A stretch of 64,000 nt of DNA from Antitrichia curtipendula (GCA_951230915.1 OX579641.1:9114001-9178000), one strand, 5' to 3'. Positions 1 through 12,724 are shown, numbered from the stretch's first letter. A program made the numbers and translations. Notes: a model not told the origin generated them from the letters alone.

Positions 1-112
1 TAGTGAAAAAGTCAATGTTATTAGAATATGATGTCAAATTGCAAGGAAGCCGTGGACACAATTTGAATACATGGGTTTTGCTGAGGTGTAGGACTTTACT
101 TTTCTTGCTGAA

Positions 113-970
113 ATGAATTGTTGGAATGGTAGTGGTTTGCTATGTACTGACTGCGATGTTCGATATAAACCAGATGTAGTGGAAGATAATGTTGGAGAGC
201 ATGGATTTGGAGTCATTGCTGACACCTATCCAAATGCGGATGACAGTGACTACGGCGAGGACAGTTTACGGTTCAGTGACACTGTCCAACCCCTCGTTGA
301 GGATGGTACTATTAATGTGTCCACTACAAATTCCCAGGCTCCTGCAATCCACAAGAGCTTGACGTATAAGACACAGCACGAGGTTGCCAACATGTTGGTT
401 GACCCTCAAGTGAACAAGGCTGTAACAGAGACGGAGAGCAGAGCCGCCGACGTCATTGCTAATTTCAGAAATGACGCTCAGACGGTGATCATTGTGGAAG
501 AGGAGGATGAAAATCAGAGGATAAATGAAGCTACTCTAAATAGCATAGCCACAGTTCAAGATGTAGTGGGTGTGAAGAAGAAAGGTGGGGACAACAACGA
601 AGGTGTCGTGAAGGGGAGCGGATGTGTGAGCGCGGCTGGGAATGTGGAACTTCAATTAATGATTACGAGGTCTCACTGTAGAACTGAATCACCCGGTGAG
701 AAGCAGAATAAGACTTCCCAGATGAGGAGTCAATCGACCGGAGAGGACCACTGTCGTGACGCAGGTGCTGTCCATGTTGACGTTGTGCTACCTGACAACG
801 GTCCCATTCTGAGAAGTAGGATGCTTGGGGGACAAGGATGAACGGTTTTGCCCCAAGGAAATGCAAAAAATAGGTTACCAAATTCTCGAAGATCTGCAAA
901 GGAGCTCAAAGAGGAACAACCACAGAGAAAGGACAAAGCAGCTGCGCAACCATGTCAACCGCATACCAAG
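113..970 (+). pseudogene. 5' exon of FCP1/HAD phosphatase-like gene, with in-frame stop
   Basis: The reading frame is open from ATG 113 to a TGA at 839-841, then stays open in the same frame to a good splice donor (CCAAG|GTGTGT) ending the exon at 970. That donor is phase 0 and joins in frame to the acceptor before 1914. The encoded stretch is hydrophilic, rich in Glu, Asp, Asn and Val, and looks like a low-complexity N-terminal extension; I see no known domain in it. The upstream frame closes at a TAG at 89-91, so ATG 113 may be the start, or an earlier exon may exist. The TGA could be a real nonsense change or could lie in an unrecognised small intron, although the only obvious GT..AG pair around it is just 42 bp apart. 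The coding frame itself is well supported; the stop leaves its function doubtful. Confidence 0.5.
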
Positions 971-1913
971 GTGTGTGTTCCTGAATCAGAAGGACTTCCG
1001 TATATTTAAGTTCAGTTTAACTCTTCTACGCCACGGATCAACTCCGCCATTTGGCCACAGAGTCCCTAGACAAAGAATTGAACCTCACAAGGTCATATGA
1101 TTATTAGATCATTGAGTTAGGGCTCTCTCTTTATGTATGCTTCTCCTATTGTAAAATGTATTTGGCATCAGTGACTGCAAAGAAGTGGGTAGGATTTCTG
1201 TAATGAACAGCCCAAAGACGACAAACAGTAGTTTTCTTTATGTCTGTCATGGCGGAGGACTTCAGAGGACCTACCTTTGAAGTCTTCAATTATTCTCGTT
1301 GCATTCCCTTAGGCTGGTTGGACCTAGGTATTGCTTCATCTGAAAATCCCGATCAGCAGTATTAGGTCGGACAGATTCAGATGATCACCTGAATGTGGCC
1401 GAACTGAGGGCATCAGAGTTAAGTTCAGTGTCATGAAATGCCCGAATACTCAATGTAGTTTTGTGTAGGAGGATTGGACGTGAAGCATGAACAAAACCGC
1501 TGTACCTTGTCACCGTTTATTTCTGATGCCCTGGTTTCAGGCCCAAACCTAAAACCTGGGCATGTAATGTGAAGTTCTAGCGTAATTTTCTTTCCCTGTA
1601 TGTCTACACTTTTCAGAGACGCAGAAGCCTGGCTTCCCTTTGACATTATGCAAGTCTCATCCCCCCTTACTCATGCCGCGGAGGGTGTAAATTGTTGCTT
1701 GAGACACATCCACCATATCCAGTAGGTCACAGTGGCAGTAATTGCCTGTGATTGAAGACAAGCGCAAGAGTGCAACGCATGTACGTCGCTTGAATCATCT
1801 TGCATGTTTATGTGGTTGCAAGCATGAAATGTGTACTAGCGCAAAAGTCGATATTGTATACCTCATCTCACTAATTATGTGTCACTGGTATCGTCGTTGT
1901 CGTCACCCCACAG
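971..1913 (+). other. predicted intron of the FCP1-like gene
   Basis: The 943-bp segment starts GTGTGT and ends CCCCACAG at 1906-1913. Both flanking codons are complete, so the splice is phase 0. No long reading frame crosses it, and several stops occur in each frame. The boundaries are inferred from frame continuity and consensus signals only. Confidence 0.5.
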
Positions 1914-2729
1914 GATGCCCACGGAGAATTACTACAGAGATCTGTACCGAGGTTTGGTAGGACGCGTTTAATTATCTTTGACCTCAATCAAGTTCTTTGC
2001 GAAGTGGAATATCTGCGATGCAAGCCAGATCCTAGGGCTCTTCAGCAGTATGCAGGAGTGGAAGAAAAACTACAATATGTTAAACCTACCCTTGTAAAGG
2101 CATGTCAAAAGGAGGCATACAGAGCAGTTACTGCTCGCCCGGCGGTGCGGTCTTTCTTGGACGAGTTGTCATCCCTTGCATATGTAGGCGTGTGGACGTG
2201 CATGGGGCAGGACATGGCTGCTCCTATCTTGTCCTGGCTATTTGGTGAACGGAAAGCTGAGTTTCTACTCTCCCAGGAGCACTGCACTTGCTTGGCGGAC
2301 AAGAGAGGGAAAATGCTGCAATCCAAGAGCGGAGCACCATTGCAATTTTTTAAAGAATTGAAGCTGTTCTGGAACAATCCCTGGGGCGTGGATTTGGGGG
2401 AGTTCATCCCAACTGACAAGAACACCTTGTTGGTAGATAATAGTCCGATGAAATGTTACTTGAACCCACCCTCGAATTGCCTATTTCTGAATCCATGGAA
2501 TAAGTTGGACGGCGACTTGTGCCACATAGAGGCGGTGCTTGGAGAGCTTCTGAAAATGTGTAAGTCCCAATTGGCTGTTCCTGATTTTGTTCAGGTATTG
2601 TTAGAGAAGGATGGCAACAGAGTAGTGGGGCAAAATCCAATCGAATCTAATAATGTCGTAGGTGGTTTAGCGGATAGTTATTCTAATTTTGTTAGACCTG
2701 CAGAAGGTGTAACTGTGAACAAATGCTAA
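1914..2729 (+). CDS. FCP1/NIF-type HAD phosphatase-like domain, 3' exon
   Basis: The exon encodes about 271 residues with the FCP1-homology (HAD superfamily) signature. Near its start is IIFDLNQVLCE, matching motif I (hhhDxDx[T/V]), where the first Asp is the expected nucleophile. Here the second acid is Asn (DLNQV instead of DLDxT/V). Next come VWTCMGQ, matching the motif II Thr, and LLVDNSPMKCYLNPP, matching the [D/N]xSPxK-NP block of FCP1-like phosphatases. The family dephosphorylates phosphoproteins such as the RNA polymerase II tail, or acts in Tim50-like proteins; the substrate here is unknown. The usual start is absent because this exon continues the frame of 113-970. It ends at TAA 2727-2729. 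No lesion is visible within the exon. Loss of the second motif I Asp may weaken catalysis. Confidence 0.7.
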   Translation, partial: DAHGELLQRSVPRFGRTRLIIFDLNQVLCEVEYLRCKPDPRALQQYAGVEEKLQYVKPTLVKACQKEAYRAVTARPAVRSFLDELSSLAYVGVWTCMGQDMAAPILSWLFGERKAEFLLSQEHCTCLADKRGKMLQSKSGAPLQFFKELKLFWNNPWGVDLGEFIPTDKNTLLVDNSPMKCYLNPPSNCLFLNPWNKLDGDLCHIEAVLGELLKMCKSQLAVPDFVQVLLEKDGNRVVGQNPIESNNVVGGLADSYSNFVRPAEGVTVNKC

Positions 2730-3839
2730 TGCTAACTATTACTGGATCCTCCAATTCAGGTAAACACCTGAATTTGTAGGCCGTGGAGAGACCCATGTTT
2801 CATTTTTGTAAAGAGCTATAAGCAAAAAACATTTTTTGAATACAAATTTGTTCAACAGATAATCAAATTCCTTTCGATTCTGTTGGACCACGTGTATATG
2901 ACTTTGGTGCTTTGTTCAGACGGTGTCTTGGTATTTTGTTTTCATTTTAGGAAGCATGTGACAGGTAGCCCTCGTAAAGTGATTCCTACACTATGCATGA
3001 GGCAATTTAGCGTCTTCACGACAAATCGGTGGAAATCACATGTGTACTTGTTATCTGAATTACATTTCATTGTTTAAACGCATTTCTTTGTGTTTGTGGG
3101 TATCCCTGTATACATGAGTGTGAATCCTTGTTCCCAATATGGATGGTATCATGGTACTTACATATCTCGTACGCCCAACCTTCAGCTCCGAAAAGGAGTT
3201 CCTGCCTCACAATGAATGTGGATGGAGATGGCATTTTTTGGAAAAAAACCAAATAGCCCGATTTCTGAAAAAAGTTTTCAGTCCCAATTTGTAAGCTTTT
3301 TCCCAATTTAATGAATATCGCGTTAATATTGCAAAAATATTGTGTGGAAATACAACTGCACCATCTCAATTAAAAATTAATCAATAGATTTCATGTACGT
3401 ACTAGATGAGTAGGTGGTGCTAGTCCATTGGAAGTAAAGAGTGGCTATGCACATACTCTAAACTAGCATCGTAAATCTAGGCTAGCATTGCATGTTTCAA
3501 CTCACACAGCTTTGAATCTAAAACATCAATTATTCAAGTTTGCTATCACTTGTACCATTAGAGTCCAAATCTTCCTCATCACAGTCTACGTCTTCTTCAT
3601 TGTCTTCCGACTCCAAGACTGCATCTTACTGTGGAGGATGGCATCAATTTTACATAAAGCCTCCTTACTAAACTTGTACACCGATTATTATCTTTTTTTA
3701 AATTTCAGTATTATTTTAATAAATTTATTTTAAAAAAACTTTCAATTTTTTATTTTTTATTTTATCACTTTATAATTATACCTGGGGAAAAAATCAAAAA
3801 GCCTCTTGGAGAGTCCAAATTTTCTCTAATACCTACAAA
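2730..3839. other. AT-rich intergenic stretch
   Basis: This holds the 3' flank of the FCP1-like gene and AT-rich DNA. I see only short reading frames with no recognisable content, and no clear repeat. Confidence 0.5.
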
Positions 3840-4246
3840 AATTAGGGTCTCCAACACTTACAGTTTGGGTCTCCAACTGTCAAAGTTTGGGTCCCCAACT
3901 GTCAAAGTTTGGGTCTCCAACTGTCAAAGTTTGGGCCCCCAACTATTAAAGTTTAGGTCCCCAACTATGGAAGTTTGGATCCCCAAATGTCCAATTTTAG
4001 GCCCCAACTTTAGAATTTTGGGTCTCCAACTATCCAACTTTGGGCCCCCAACTCTAAAAGTTTGGATCTCCAACTGTCCAGTTTTAGGGCCCCAATTGTA
4101 AAAGTTTGGACCCCCAATGATAAAAGTTTGGGTCCCCAACTGTCATAGTTAGGGTCCCCAGCAATAAAATTTTGCACCCCTAACTCTAAAAGTTTGGATC
4201 TCCAACTATGGAAGTTAAGGTCCCAAAGTGTCCAGCTTTGGGTCCC
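3840..4246. repeat. 22-bp minisatellite, block A
   Basis: This is a tandem array of a 22-bp unit close to TTTGGGTCCCCAACTATGGA+AG. The first half (TTTGGG[T/C]CCCCAA) is nearly constant. The second half switches among a few variants (CTATGGAAG, CTGTCAAAG, CTCTAAAAG, TGATAAAAG, CTGTCCAAC). It ends with GTCCC at 4242-4246, exactly where the inserted element begins. Apparent ORFs in it are artefacts of repeating 66-bp frames. Blocks B and C have the same unit in the same orientation, so the three were probably one array. Confidence 0.9.
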
Positions 4247-7200
4247 TGTGAGTGTTTCTAACTCCACCCTTGAGTCAGAAAGTTACACACAGGCTCTAGC
4301 GGCTGTTTCGTTGGAGATTCACTCTTGATTGGGTGTTCCTAAATAAGTGTTTGCCTTCCAAGCAATGGACACTTTTTATGACTGATGATCCTGTAAATTT
4401 CACTAATTCTAAAGAAAACTATTAGTTAATTAGTTAACACGTTATGGTGGGGTGAAAAGAGAAAGAGAAAACAAAATCTAATCTAACTAAAATTGTATCT
4501 AAGTAGCCTTTTAAAATATAAAATTTCCCTCCTAGAATGGTAAAGAAAACTAGATTCCAAGATTCCTAGTGAAAGTTACCACGGGGTGAGTTCGGCCTCT
4601 TAGTTGTGTTAACCTTCATCCACTAACCTAAATAGCAAATCAATCCAAAATAATTCTAAATTCTAGGGTTAAGTTATTAATTCTTTTAAGTTATGGATTC
4701 TTAAGATTAATTGGAGTCTTGACCTATTGGGATGTGCTTCATCTAAAATTGGTCTCAAACTTCATCCAACCTTTTATCCTTCAAAAATAAAGTATTTTCA
4801 AAAGTAAAAGGGATTTTGGAATTTTTATAAATTCCTTGTTTAATTCCTTTCTTAAAGATTCTTTTGGATGAAAATCTTAAATTATCATCCAATCCTATAG
4901 TTATAATTAATGATTAGTAACTTTTCGTTGTTGGTTAGTCTTTTAAAGTGTGATTCAACTTTAGTAGCCTCTAAATTATCTATTAGGTTCTAAATTCTAA
5001 CTTAAATCCTGAAATTCTAATCTAAAACTAACTTCTGACAACAATTCTAACTTTAATTTGAAAACAAAGCAAAAAAAAGGTTAAATTTAACATACCTCTG
5101 TGTCCATTGTGGTCACAGTTCCATCATCACAGATAACTAGCATAATGGACTCAAAATAACTGTCGCCCTCCATCATGTATACTTCGTCTATTTGATGAGA
5201 GTCTGGTATTAGAGTGTGAGAAAAATCTCTGTCCTACATCCTTCGGGCTAATTTTTGATAAATAAGGGATTAGTCTAAGTATTTAACTTAATTCCTTTGA
5301 GTTTAGGAATTTACGTTAAATTTCTAATGGTCTTTAGTTGATTTTTGAAACACTCTTTGAATTAAAATAAACTTCAAGGCCCTATTTCCAAATACCTTGA
5401 ATGTTTATTTTATCTAAGAATTAATTCAAAAGATTAATATCATCCAAATTTAATAACGTTCCAATGAATAGTTAATTTTGTTTGTTATTCATTAATTTGT
5501 TATTTTATTGGATTAATCTATTGTTTTTGTTGACTTTCTTGTTTTTTCCTATTTGGCTTATTAGGCCTAATAAAACAAAACCTAAATCAACATTCAACCT
5601 ACTAATTCTTTCTTCAAAGCCTAATTGATAGAAAAACCAAATTTTTCAGTAGTAAAAGGAATAAAACCAAAGAACTATTCCAAATGAATAGGAAATGAAT
5701 AGTAACGGAATAAAGAAACCAAAAACAAATCCAAAATGAATAGGAAATGAATAGGAAAAGCACAACAAAACAAAATCAAGAGCCAAGTGAATAGTTAGAT
5801 TCTCCAAAAGAATTAGTTTTTTAATTCTAATCCTTCTCAAGCCGCCGCTTTGTCTTATTAGGTGTCTTTGTCAAGTTCTTCTCACTCTTGTTGTTTTGAT
5901 TTAAGATTATGAGTTGTAGCTTGATGCAAGGACATTTGTGCTTCTAGTTAGTTGCCATCACGGGTTCTTTTGAAAGTTCAAATCTTTGTAGCGTGGCTAT
6001 CAACTCCCTAGGCTTGGTTATACCTTGAATTCAATTAAGAATTTTGAGATTTAGCTATCACCAAAGATTTAATGGTCCTTTTGTTCTTTAAACTAAACAC
6101 CGGATTTTGCTCTAAGCAACCACGAACTGGAGTCCCCAAGCAACTACAAAGTTGGAGTCCCCAAGCAACCACAAACTGGAGTCCCCCGAGCAACCACAAA
6201 CTGGAGTCCCCCGAGCAACCACGAACTGGAGCCCCCAAGCACCACAAATTGGAGCCCTTGAGTCCATCACCTACTACGTGGCGAGGCGTGATCCGTTGGT
6301 CCTTCTGCTCGTTCTTGTCCTCGTTCCCGTGCTACTCTGGTTCCAAATTGGTCTAAATCCGACTGATCTGATTTTGGTTGGTCTGGTTTTTTAATCTTAA
6401 CTGGACTATTAGTTGGAACAAAACTAAACTAAATGGTTAGAAAAAAAGGGAAAAAACTGAATTAACTTCACTAACTAACTTAAAGTTCAAAACTAGTCTA
6501 AGGATTTTTCTATGGGTTTGTTGATTTTTGAGATAAACCAACCTAATAGGTTCTTCGGGGTTTTGGCAATAACTTAAGACAAAGTGATCTAATCTTAACC
6601 AAGGCAAGGATAAACTAAACTAAGGCAAAAAACTAAACTATCAATCAAGTCCACAATTTGGTAATAGAAGCAAGCAAAACTAAGTGAGCAAATTCCGGCG
6701 GAAGAAAAGGAGCCACTTGGTGTGGTATTTTTGGCTTAAGTAGCCAACGACCAAGGGTATTTTTCCAACTCCCTCCCTTTAAAGTCAAAGTTTCGCCGTG
6801 CAAGAGCAACCCAGGCCAAACTTGTTAAATATGGTTCCAAGTGGCTATAGGAATGTTTTAATCTTTAAAAGAGGTACACATGAAAGTGTTTAAACCGAAC
6901 ATTAAGAATTAAATCAAACCAAACTTTGTTATACAACAAAGTTTGGCGGTATTTTGAGTGTTAGAATCTTTTGGTAAAGACTAGCTTCACCGCCTTAAGA
7001 ATTCTGTCTCAATGGCTGTTACAAGGCACAAAATTAGTATAGAAACAATGTATGCAAGTTTTGGGGGATGAGCCTCCCAAAAGCGTGGTTTAGTGTGGTT
7101 TTATTGGTTGAAAAGGGAATCCCGAGTCCTCAAACCAAATCCTCTACTAAAAGAAAGCAAAGAAAACACAATGAGCACAGATGATCAGAGTTTGGCCTAA

Positions 7201-8903
7201 CTAATTGCTTCCGACAAAGCCGGTAAGCAAATTAAATGAAAAGAGAGTCTCTACACTCCGACAAAGTGTCGGTAGGCAGATAATGAAACAAATGGGGGTT
7301 TGAGAAACTTCAGAGGGGGGCCTTATATACTTGCTAGAAGGCCCCGCCACCTTAGTTTACCATGAGATATTAGTTCTTTTACTCAAAAACTATCCTACAC
7401 TAAATTCTAAACTACTCTAAGATATTTGCTAAATAATCTTTGATTAATCATTAGAATCTTCTAGAACAAGCCTTAATTAGAAAGGAAATCTTGTCTAAAT
7501 AAAATCTAAGATTTTTCCCAAAGATATTTAAGAAATTAACTATTTTGACTTTGAGATATTTTGCAAACTATCCTAGAATATCTCCAAATATTCTTAACTT
7601 AATCTAAATTGGCTTTTAAAAAAAAGATTTGAAATCTTAACTAAATCCAATCTTTGACTTTCACCAAGATATTTTGTAAATTAACCTCGAATTATTGCTA
7701 ATTACTCTAAAAAAGTCAAATCTACTGCTGAATTCTTCCTATCTTCTTGAGAACAACTCCAAATTGAAAACCAATTGCGCCATCATGTTTAGAAGACCCC
7801 TATTAGTCTAGGGAATCCCTAACCCCTTCTTCTAGGCTGTAAATATTTGTAAAAACCAATCATGGTAACTTCAAAGAAAAGTCAAAATCCCAATTAATGA
7901 AATTTGCATTTCCTGAGGAAACTGATTGGCCAGAGTTGCCCAGAAGGTTTGTGAGAGTAAGAAAACATTCCTTGTTTGCGACATTCGGACACCGCTAGCT
8001 CTTGGTTTGCCAGTCAACCCGCCACCATATTGTAAATTCTTGTTAAATTTGATGTCGTTGCCAATTCTGGTACTTTTGACTATCAGAAAGTATTCAAACT
8101 TGACATGTTGCTTATTTAATATGTAGTAATCTAATCTAATTTTTAGTGGTATTTTACCGCACTTTGGGTAATTTCTACGAATTTACCATCAGTTTCAAAG
8201 GCGGTTGACATCCCATGGAGTCATCGTGGAGTTTTGTAAAATCCCAACACTTTTGGGCAAACTTCTAGGAAGTGTCCAAAAGCCAAAGGCAAAACTAGAC
8301 CTCCAATAAGGATGCTAATTTTAGCAATTCCTTAATAATTTCCGCCCAGGGGAGAAATAATTTTGGTACCGGGATTGTTGTGGATGATTAGCTCTGTTGT
8401 TGATCTCTTGGCATGCTTTTACCTTAAAAGCACCTTTCTATAAGCTCCAATCACCTCGCCCTTTCTTCTACTTTGCATTCTGATTCATATTCTTCAACCT
8501 TTGTAGGTTTTTATGTAACTAGTCCATATTCTACATGAATTGGATCTAGATACTTCTAAACCTGGACATAGACTCTTGCACTTTAGCCAAGCTGTCACAT
8601 GCACTCTACATATCAATTTTTACATGGATCAGGCACCATAATTGGCTAACTCTCAAATCCTTACATCTCTCGAAACTGCTAATCTGAAATATAAGACTCT
8701 AAACTAAGACCTAAACTTGGAAAGGCAGACTATTTTGTGCTTTCCATGATTTTAGGAAGACTCCTCACTAATCTAGCAGGGACTTCTACCAAACTCCTCT
8801 CAATTGACTTATTCATGCTATCTGGCATGAATGAATGCTAAAAACTAACAATAAATCGCGAAAAATAAACCCAAAGCTCCAAGTGCTAACTTGAGGGCTC
8901 ACA
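4247..8903 (-). mobile_element. 4.66-kb TG...CA element, copy L (solo-LTR-like or LARD-like)
   Basis: Copy L runs from TGTGAG (4247) to CTCACA (8898-8903) and lies between minisatellite blocks. It is a diverged reverse-complement copy of 10248-14899, with matching landmarks all along. Examples are the GGCCTTATATACTTG block at 7319-7333 against 11788-11802, and the stretch around 5090-5160 against 13950-14020. The nearly equal lengths (4657 and 4652 bp) and the short inverted TG/CA ends fit a long terminal repeat or a large non-coding retroelement derivative. A TATATAAG box on the minus strand (7322-7329) supports minus orientation. Flanks are GTCCC and GTTTC, a possible degraded 5-bp duplication. 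No convincing protein-coding frame was found. Confidence 0.65.
6113..6256. repeat. 24-25-bp tandem repeat inside copy L
   Basis: About five to six copies of a GC-richer unit containing CAACCACAAACTGGAGTCCCC lie in otherwise AT-rich DNA. The mirrored position in copy R (about 12725-12870) holds a different-looking but corresponding array with a 22-bp unit (AGGTCGCTGGGGGAGAGTCG plus CC). The array therefore appears ancestral and has evolved separately in each copy. Confidence 0.8.
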
Positions 8904-10247
8904 GTTTCCAATTTTGAAAGTTTGGATCCCCAACTACAAAAGTTTGGGTCCCGAATTGTAAAAGTATGGGCCTCCAACTCTAAAAGTTTGGGCCCCTACT
9001 CTAAAAGTTTGGGTCTCCAATTATGGAAGTTAAGGTCTCCAACGATGGAAGTTTGGGCCCCTAATTCTAAAAGTTTGGGTCTCCAACGATGGAAGTTTGG
9101 GCCCCTAATTCTAAAAGTTTGGGTCTCCAACAATAAAAGTTTGAATCCTCAACTATGGAAGTTAAGGTCTCCAACGATGGAAGTTTGGGCCCCTAATTCT
9201 AAAAGTTTGGGTCTCCAACAATAAAAGTTTGAATCCTCAACTATGGAAGTTAAGGTCCCCAACTATGGAAGTTAGGGTCTCCAACTATAAAAGTTTGGGT
9301 CCCCATTTGTAAAAGTTTGGATCCCCAGCAATAAAATTTTGGACCCCTAACTCTAAGAGTTTGGGTCCCCAATGATAAAAGTTTGGATCTCCAACTATAG
9401 AAGTTTGGGTCCCCAAGTGTTCAACTTTGGGTCCCCAACTTTGAAAGTTTGGATCCCCAACTACGAAAGTTCGGGTCCCGAATTGTAAAAGTTTGGGCCC
9501 CTACTCTAAAAGTTTGGGTCTCCAATTATGGAAGTTAAGGTCCCCAACTATGGAAGTTTGGGCCCCTAATTCTAAAAGTTTGGATCTTCAACGATAAAAG
9601 TTTGAATTCTCAACTATGGAAGTTAAGGTCCCCAACTATGGAAGTTAGGGTCCCCAACTATAAAATTTTGGGCCCCCAATTCTAAGAGTTTGGGTCCCCA
9701 ACTATCGAAGTTTGGGTCCCCAATTGTAAAAGTTTGGGTCCCCAACGATAAAATTTTGGATCCCTAACTCTAAGAATTTGGGTCTCCAATGATAAAAGTT
9801 TGGGTCCCCAAGTGTTCAACTTTAGGTCCCCAACTATGAAAGTTTGGGTTCCGAATTGTAAAAGTTTGGGCCCCCAACTCTAAAAGTTTGGGCCCGTATT
9901 CTAAAAGTTTGGGTCTCCAATTATGGAAGTTAAGGTCCCCAACTATGGAAGTTTGGGCCCCCAAATCTAAAAGTTTGGGTCCCCAACAATAAAATTTTGG
10001 ATTCCTAAATCTGAAAGTTTAGATTTCCAATTATGGAAGTTTAAGTCCCCAACTATGGATGTTAGGTCCACCAATTATATAAGTTTGGGTCCCCAATTGC
10101 CAAAGTTTGGGTCCTCAACTATAGAAGTTTGGGCCCCCAACTGTTAAAGTTTGGGTCTCCAACTATGGAAGTTTGGATCTCCAATTGTCCAATTTTGGGT
10201 CCCCAACTTTCCAACTTGAGACTCCCAACTCTAAAAGTTTGGGTCCC
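8904..10247. repeat. 22-bp minisatellite, block B
   Basis: The same 22-bp unit and orientation as blocks A and C, about 60 units. Higher-order repeats are visible: combinations of several variant units recur around 9000-9250 and 9440-9680. It is bounded by the CTCACA end of copy L and the TGTGAG start of copy R. Confidence 0.9.
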
Positions 10248-11794
10248 TGTGAGCCCTCAAGTTAGCACTTAGAGCTCTGGGATTATTTTTCACGATTTAT
10301 TGTTAATCTTTTAGTGTCAATTCATGCAAAATAACATGAATTAGTAGTTGAAATGAATTTGATAAGCAGTCCCTACCAGATCAGTGGGGAATCTCCTAAA
10401 ATTGGGGAAAATACAAATACTTTGCTTATCCAAATTTTAAGACCTAGTTAAGAATCTAGGAGTTAAATTAGTAGTTCCGAGAGAAGTGAGGATATGAGAA
10501 TTAGCCAGTTCTAGTGTTTTATCCATGTAAAACTATGCTTGCGGTATGCATGTGACAGCTTGGCTAAAGTTAAAAAGTTCAATTTATAGATTTAGAAGTC
10601 TTAGAGAATTTGAGTCAGTTTATGAAAGTCTTGCAGGTATTTAAAACATGAATCCGGATGCAAAGTAGATGAAGGGTAGGGTGATTGGAGCTTACAAAAA
10701 GGTGCTTTTAGGCAAAAGCATGCCAAGAGGTCAACATCGGAGCTAATCATCCGCGACAAATCTAGTACCAAATGATTTCCCCTTGAGTGGAAATTAACAA
10801 GGAGTTACTTATTTTAGCCTCCTTTATGCATAATGCAATTGGAGATTTGGTTTTACCCATAGCTTTAGAAAATGTCTTAGAGGTTTTCCCAAAAGTTTCG
10901 AGATTTTACAAAACTCTACAATGACTCCATGAGAAGTCAACCGCCTTTGAAATTGATGGTAATTTCATAAAAATTATCCAAAATGCGATAAAAAATCACT
11001 AAAAATTAGATTAGAGTTTTGTGTGCCAAATAACCGACCTGTCAAGTTTGAAGACTTTTTGTTAGTCAGAAGTACCAGAATTGGTGACGACATCGAATTT
11101 AACAAGAATTTACAACATGACGGCAGGTTGACCAACAAATCAAGAGCTTACGGTATCTGAATGTTGCAAATAAGGAGTCTTTTCTTGCTCTCATGAACCT
11201 TCCAAGCAACCCTAGCCAATTAGTTTCTTTGAGAATTGCAATGTCCATTTGGAATTATTGTTAGTGGGTTTTACAAGTATGTATAGCCTAAAGGAACGGA
11301 GGTAGGGAGTCCTCTAGACTAATTGGGGTCTTCTGAACGCGATGGTGCAATTAGTTTTTAGTTTCAAGTTGATCCCAACAAGATAGGAATAGTTCAGCTG
11401 TAGGTTTGACTTTATTTAGAGTAATTAGTGGTAATTGAGGATTAATTTGCAAAATATCTTGGTGGAAATTGAAGATTGGATTTAGTTAAGATTTCAAATT
11501 TTTCCTTTATAAGCCAATTTGGATTAAGCTAATAATATTTGGAAATATCCTAAGGTTATTCACAAGTTAACTCAAGGACGATTACGTTAATTTCCTAAAT
11601 ATCTTTGGAAAAAATCTTAGATTTTGTTGGGACAAGATTTCCTTGCTAATTAAGGCTTGTTCTAGAAAATTCTTAAAATTAAACAGTGATTATTTAGCAA
11701 ATATCTTAGGATAGATTAGGTTTAGCTTTAGGTTAGTTTAAGTAAAAGACATAATATCTATTGCTAAATTGAGGCGGTGGGGCCTTCTAACAAG

Positions 11795-11802
11795 TATATA
11801 AG
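11795..11802 (+). promoter_or_regulatory. TATA-like box in copy R
   Basis: TATATAAG precedes a purine/pyrimidine-rich GGCCTCCCTCC stretch. The box is conserved as its reverse complement in copy L (7322-7329), and a TATA-like AATAAAAGGGAC sits at the matching place in the third family member near 52204. Conservation against a diverged background suggests a real promoter element of the family. Confidence 0.45.
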
Positions 11803-12724
11803 GCCTCCCTCCAAAGTTTGCCAAGACCCCAAAAAACTATTTTCTGATTATTATTACTCTGCTGGAGTGTGGAAGACCCACACTTCAATTTGCTTGATCG
11901 ACTTTGTCGGGATTATCTATTGAGGCCAAGATACGGCCAACTTTTGCTCATTTGTGCTTTCTTTTAGTGGAGGATTTGGTTAGAGGATGCGGGGTTCCCT
12001 TTACAACCAACAAACCATACTAAAATCGTACCATTGGGAGGTTTAGTCCCCCCAACACTCGATACTTTTGATAAGATACTAATAATTTGTGATTGTAGCA
12101 GAATTTGAGTTAGAACCTTAAGGCAGTGAAGCTTGACTTCACCAAAAGATTCTAATTTCAAAACCCCTACCAACGCTCTATTGTATAACAAAAGTTGGTC
12201 TGATTAACTCCTAATTTTTGGTTCAAACACTTTCATGTGTACCTCATTTAGGACTTAATCTTTTAGATACTTGAAAACATACTTTAAATCCTTGATTTTC
12301 GGTTTAAACACTTTCATGTGTACTTCATTCAAGGATTAAGATACTTTTAGACAAATTGAGACCACTATACGTAAGTTTAGCCTGGGGTTGCTCCCGCACT
12401 GCAAAGCTTTGACCTTGAACAAAACAAGTTACGTTAGATACTTGGAAAGAATATTATCAATTGTTAAAGCTTTGGTTGGGCAACCGCTATTTAAACCCAA
12501 TACAAACGCCAAGATTGGCCTTTTCCGTTTCAATTATTGCATCATCTACCTTATAACCTTGTTGTTCTAATTTGCCAAAGTTATGGATTTCTTTAGTTTA
12601 GTTTGAAAGTTAGCTTTGTTTTAGCTTAGATTTGCCTTGCTTAGTTATTCCAAAAAAAAGAAGCATTTAGCTTATCTTGCCTTATTAGTTTATTTAAGTA
12701 ACCAAGTTTAGGAAGTTCAATTAG

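Noticed and set aside
3865..4267. Open frames on both strands with Gly/Pro/Trp-rich repeats in the minisatellite (also 8922-9964 and 15127-16065)
   Set aside because: They follow from a 22-bp repeat read as 66-bp frames. The same happens on both strands and in several frames, so no protein is implied.
5646..5840. Phe/Tyr-rich membrane-like frames (also 13211-13472)
   Set aside because: They come from repeated TTCATTT/CTATTC words in both copies of the 4.65-kb family and are not conserved as frames.
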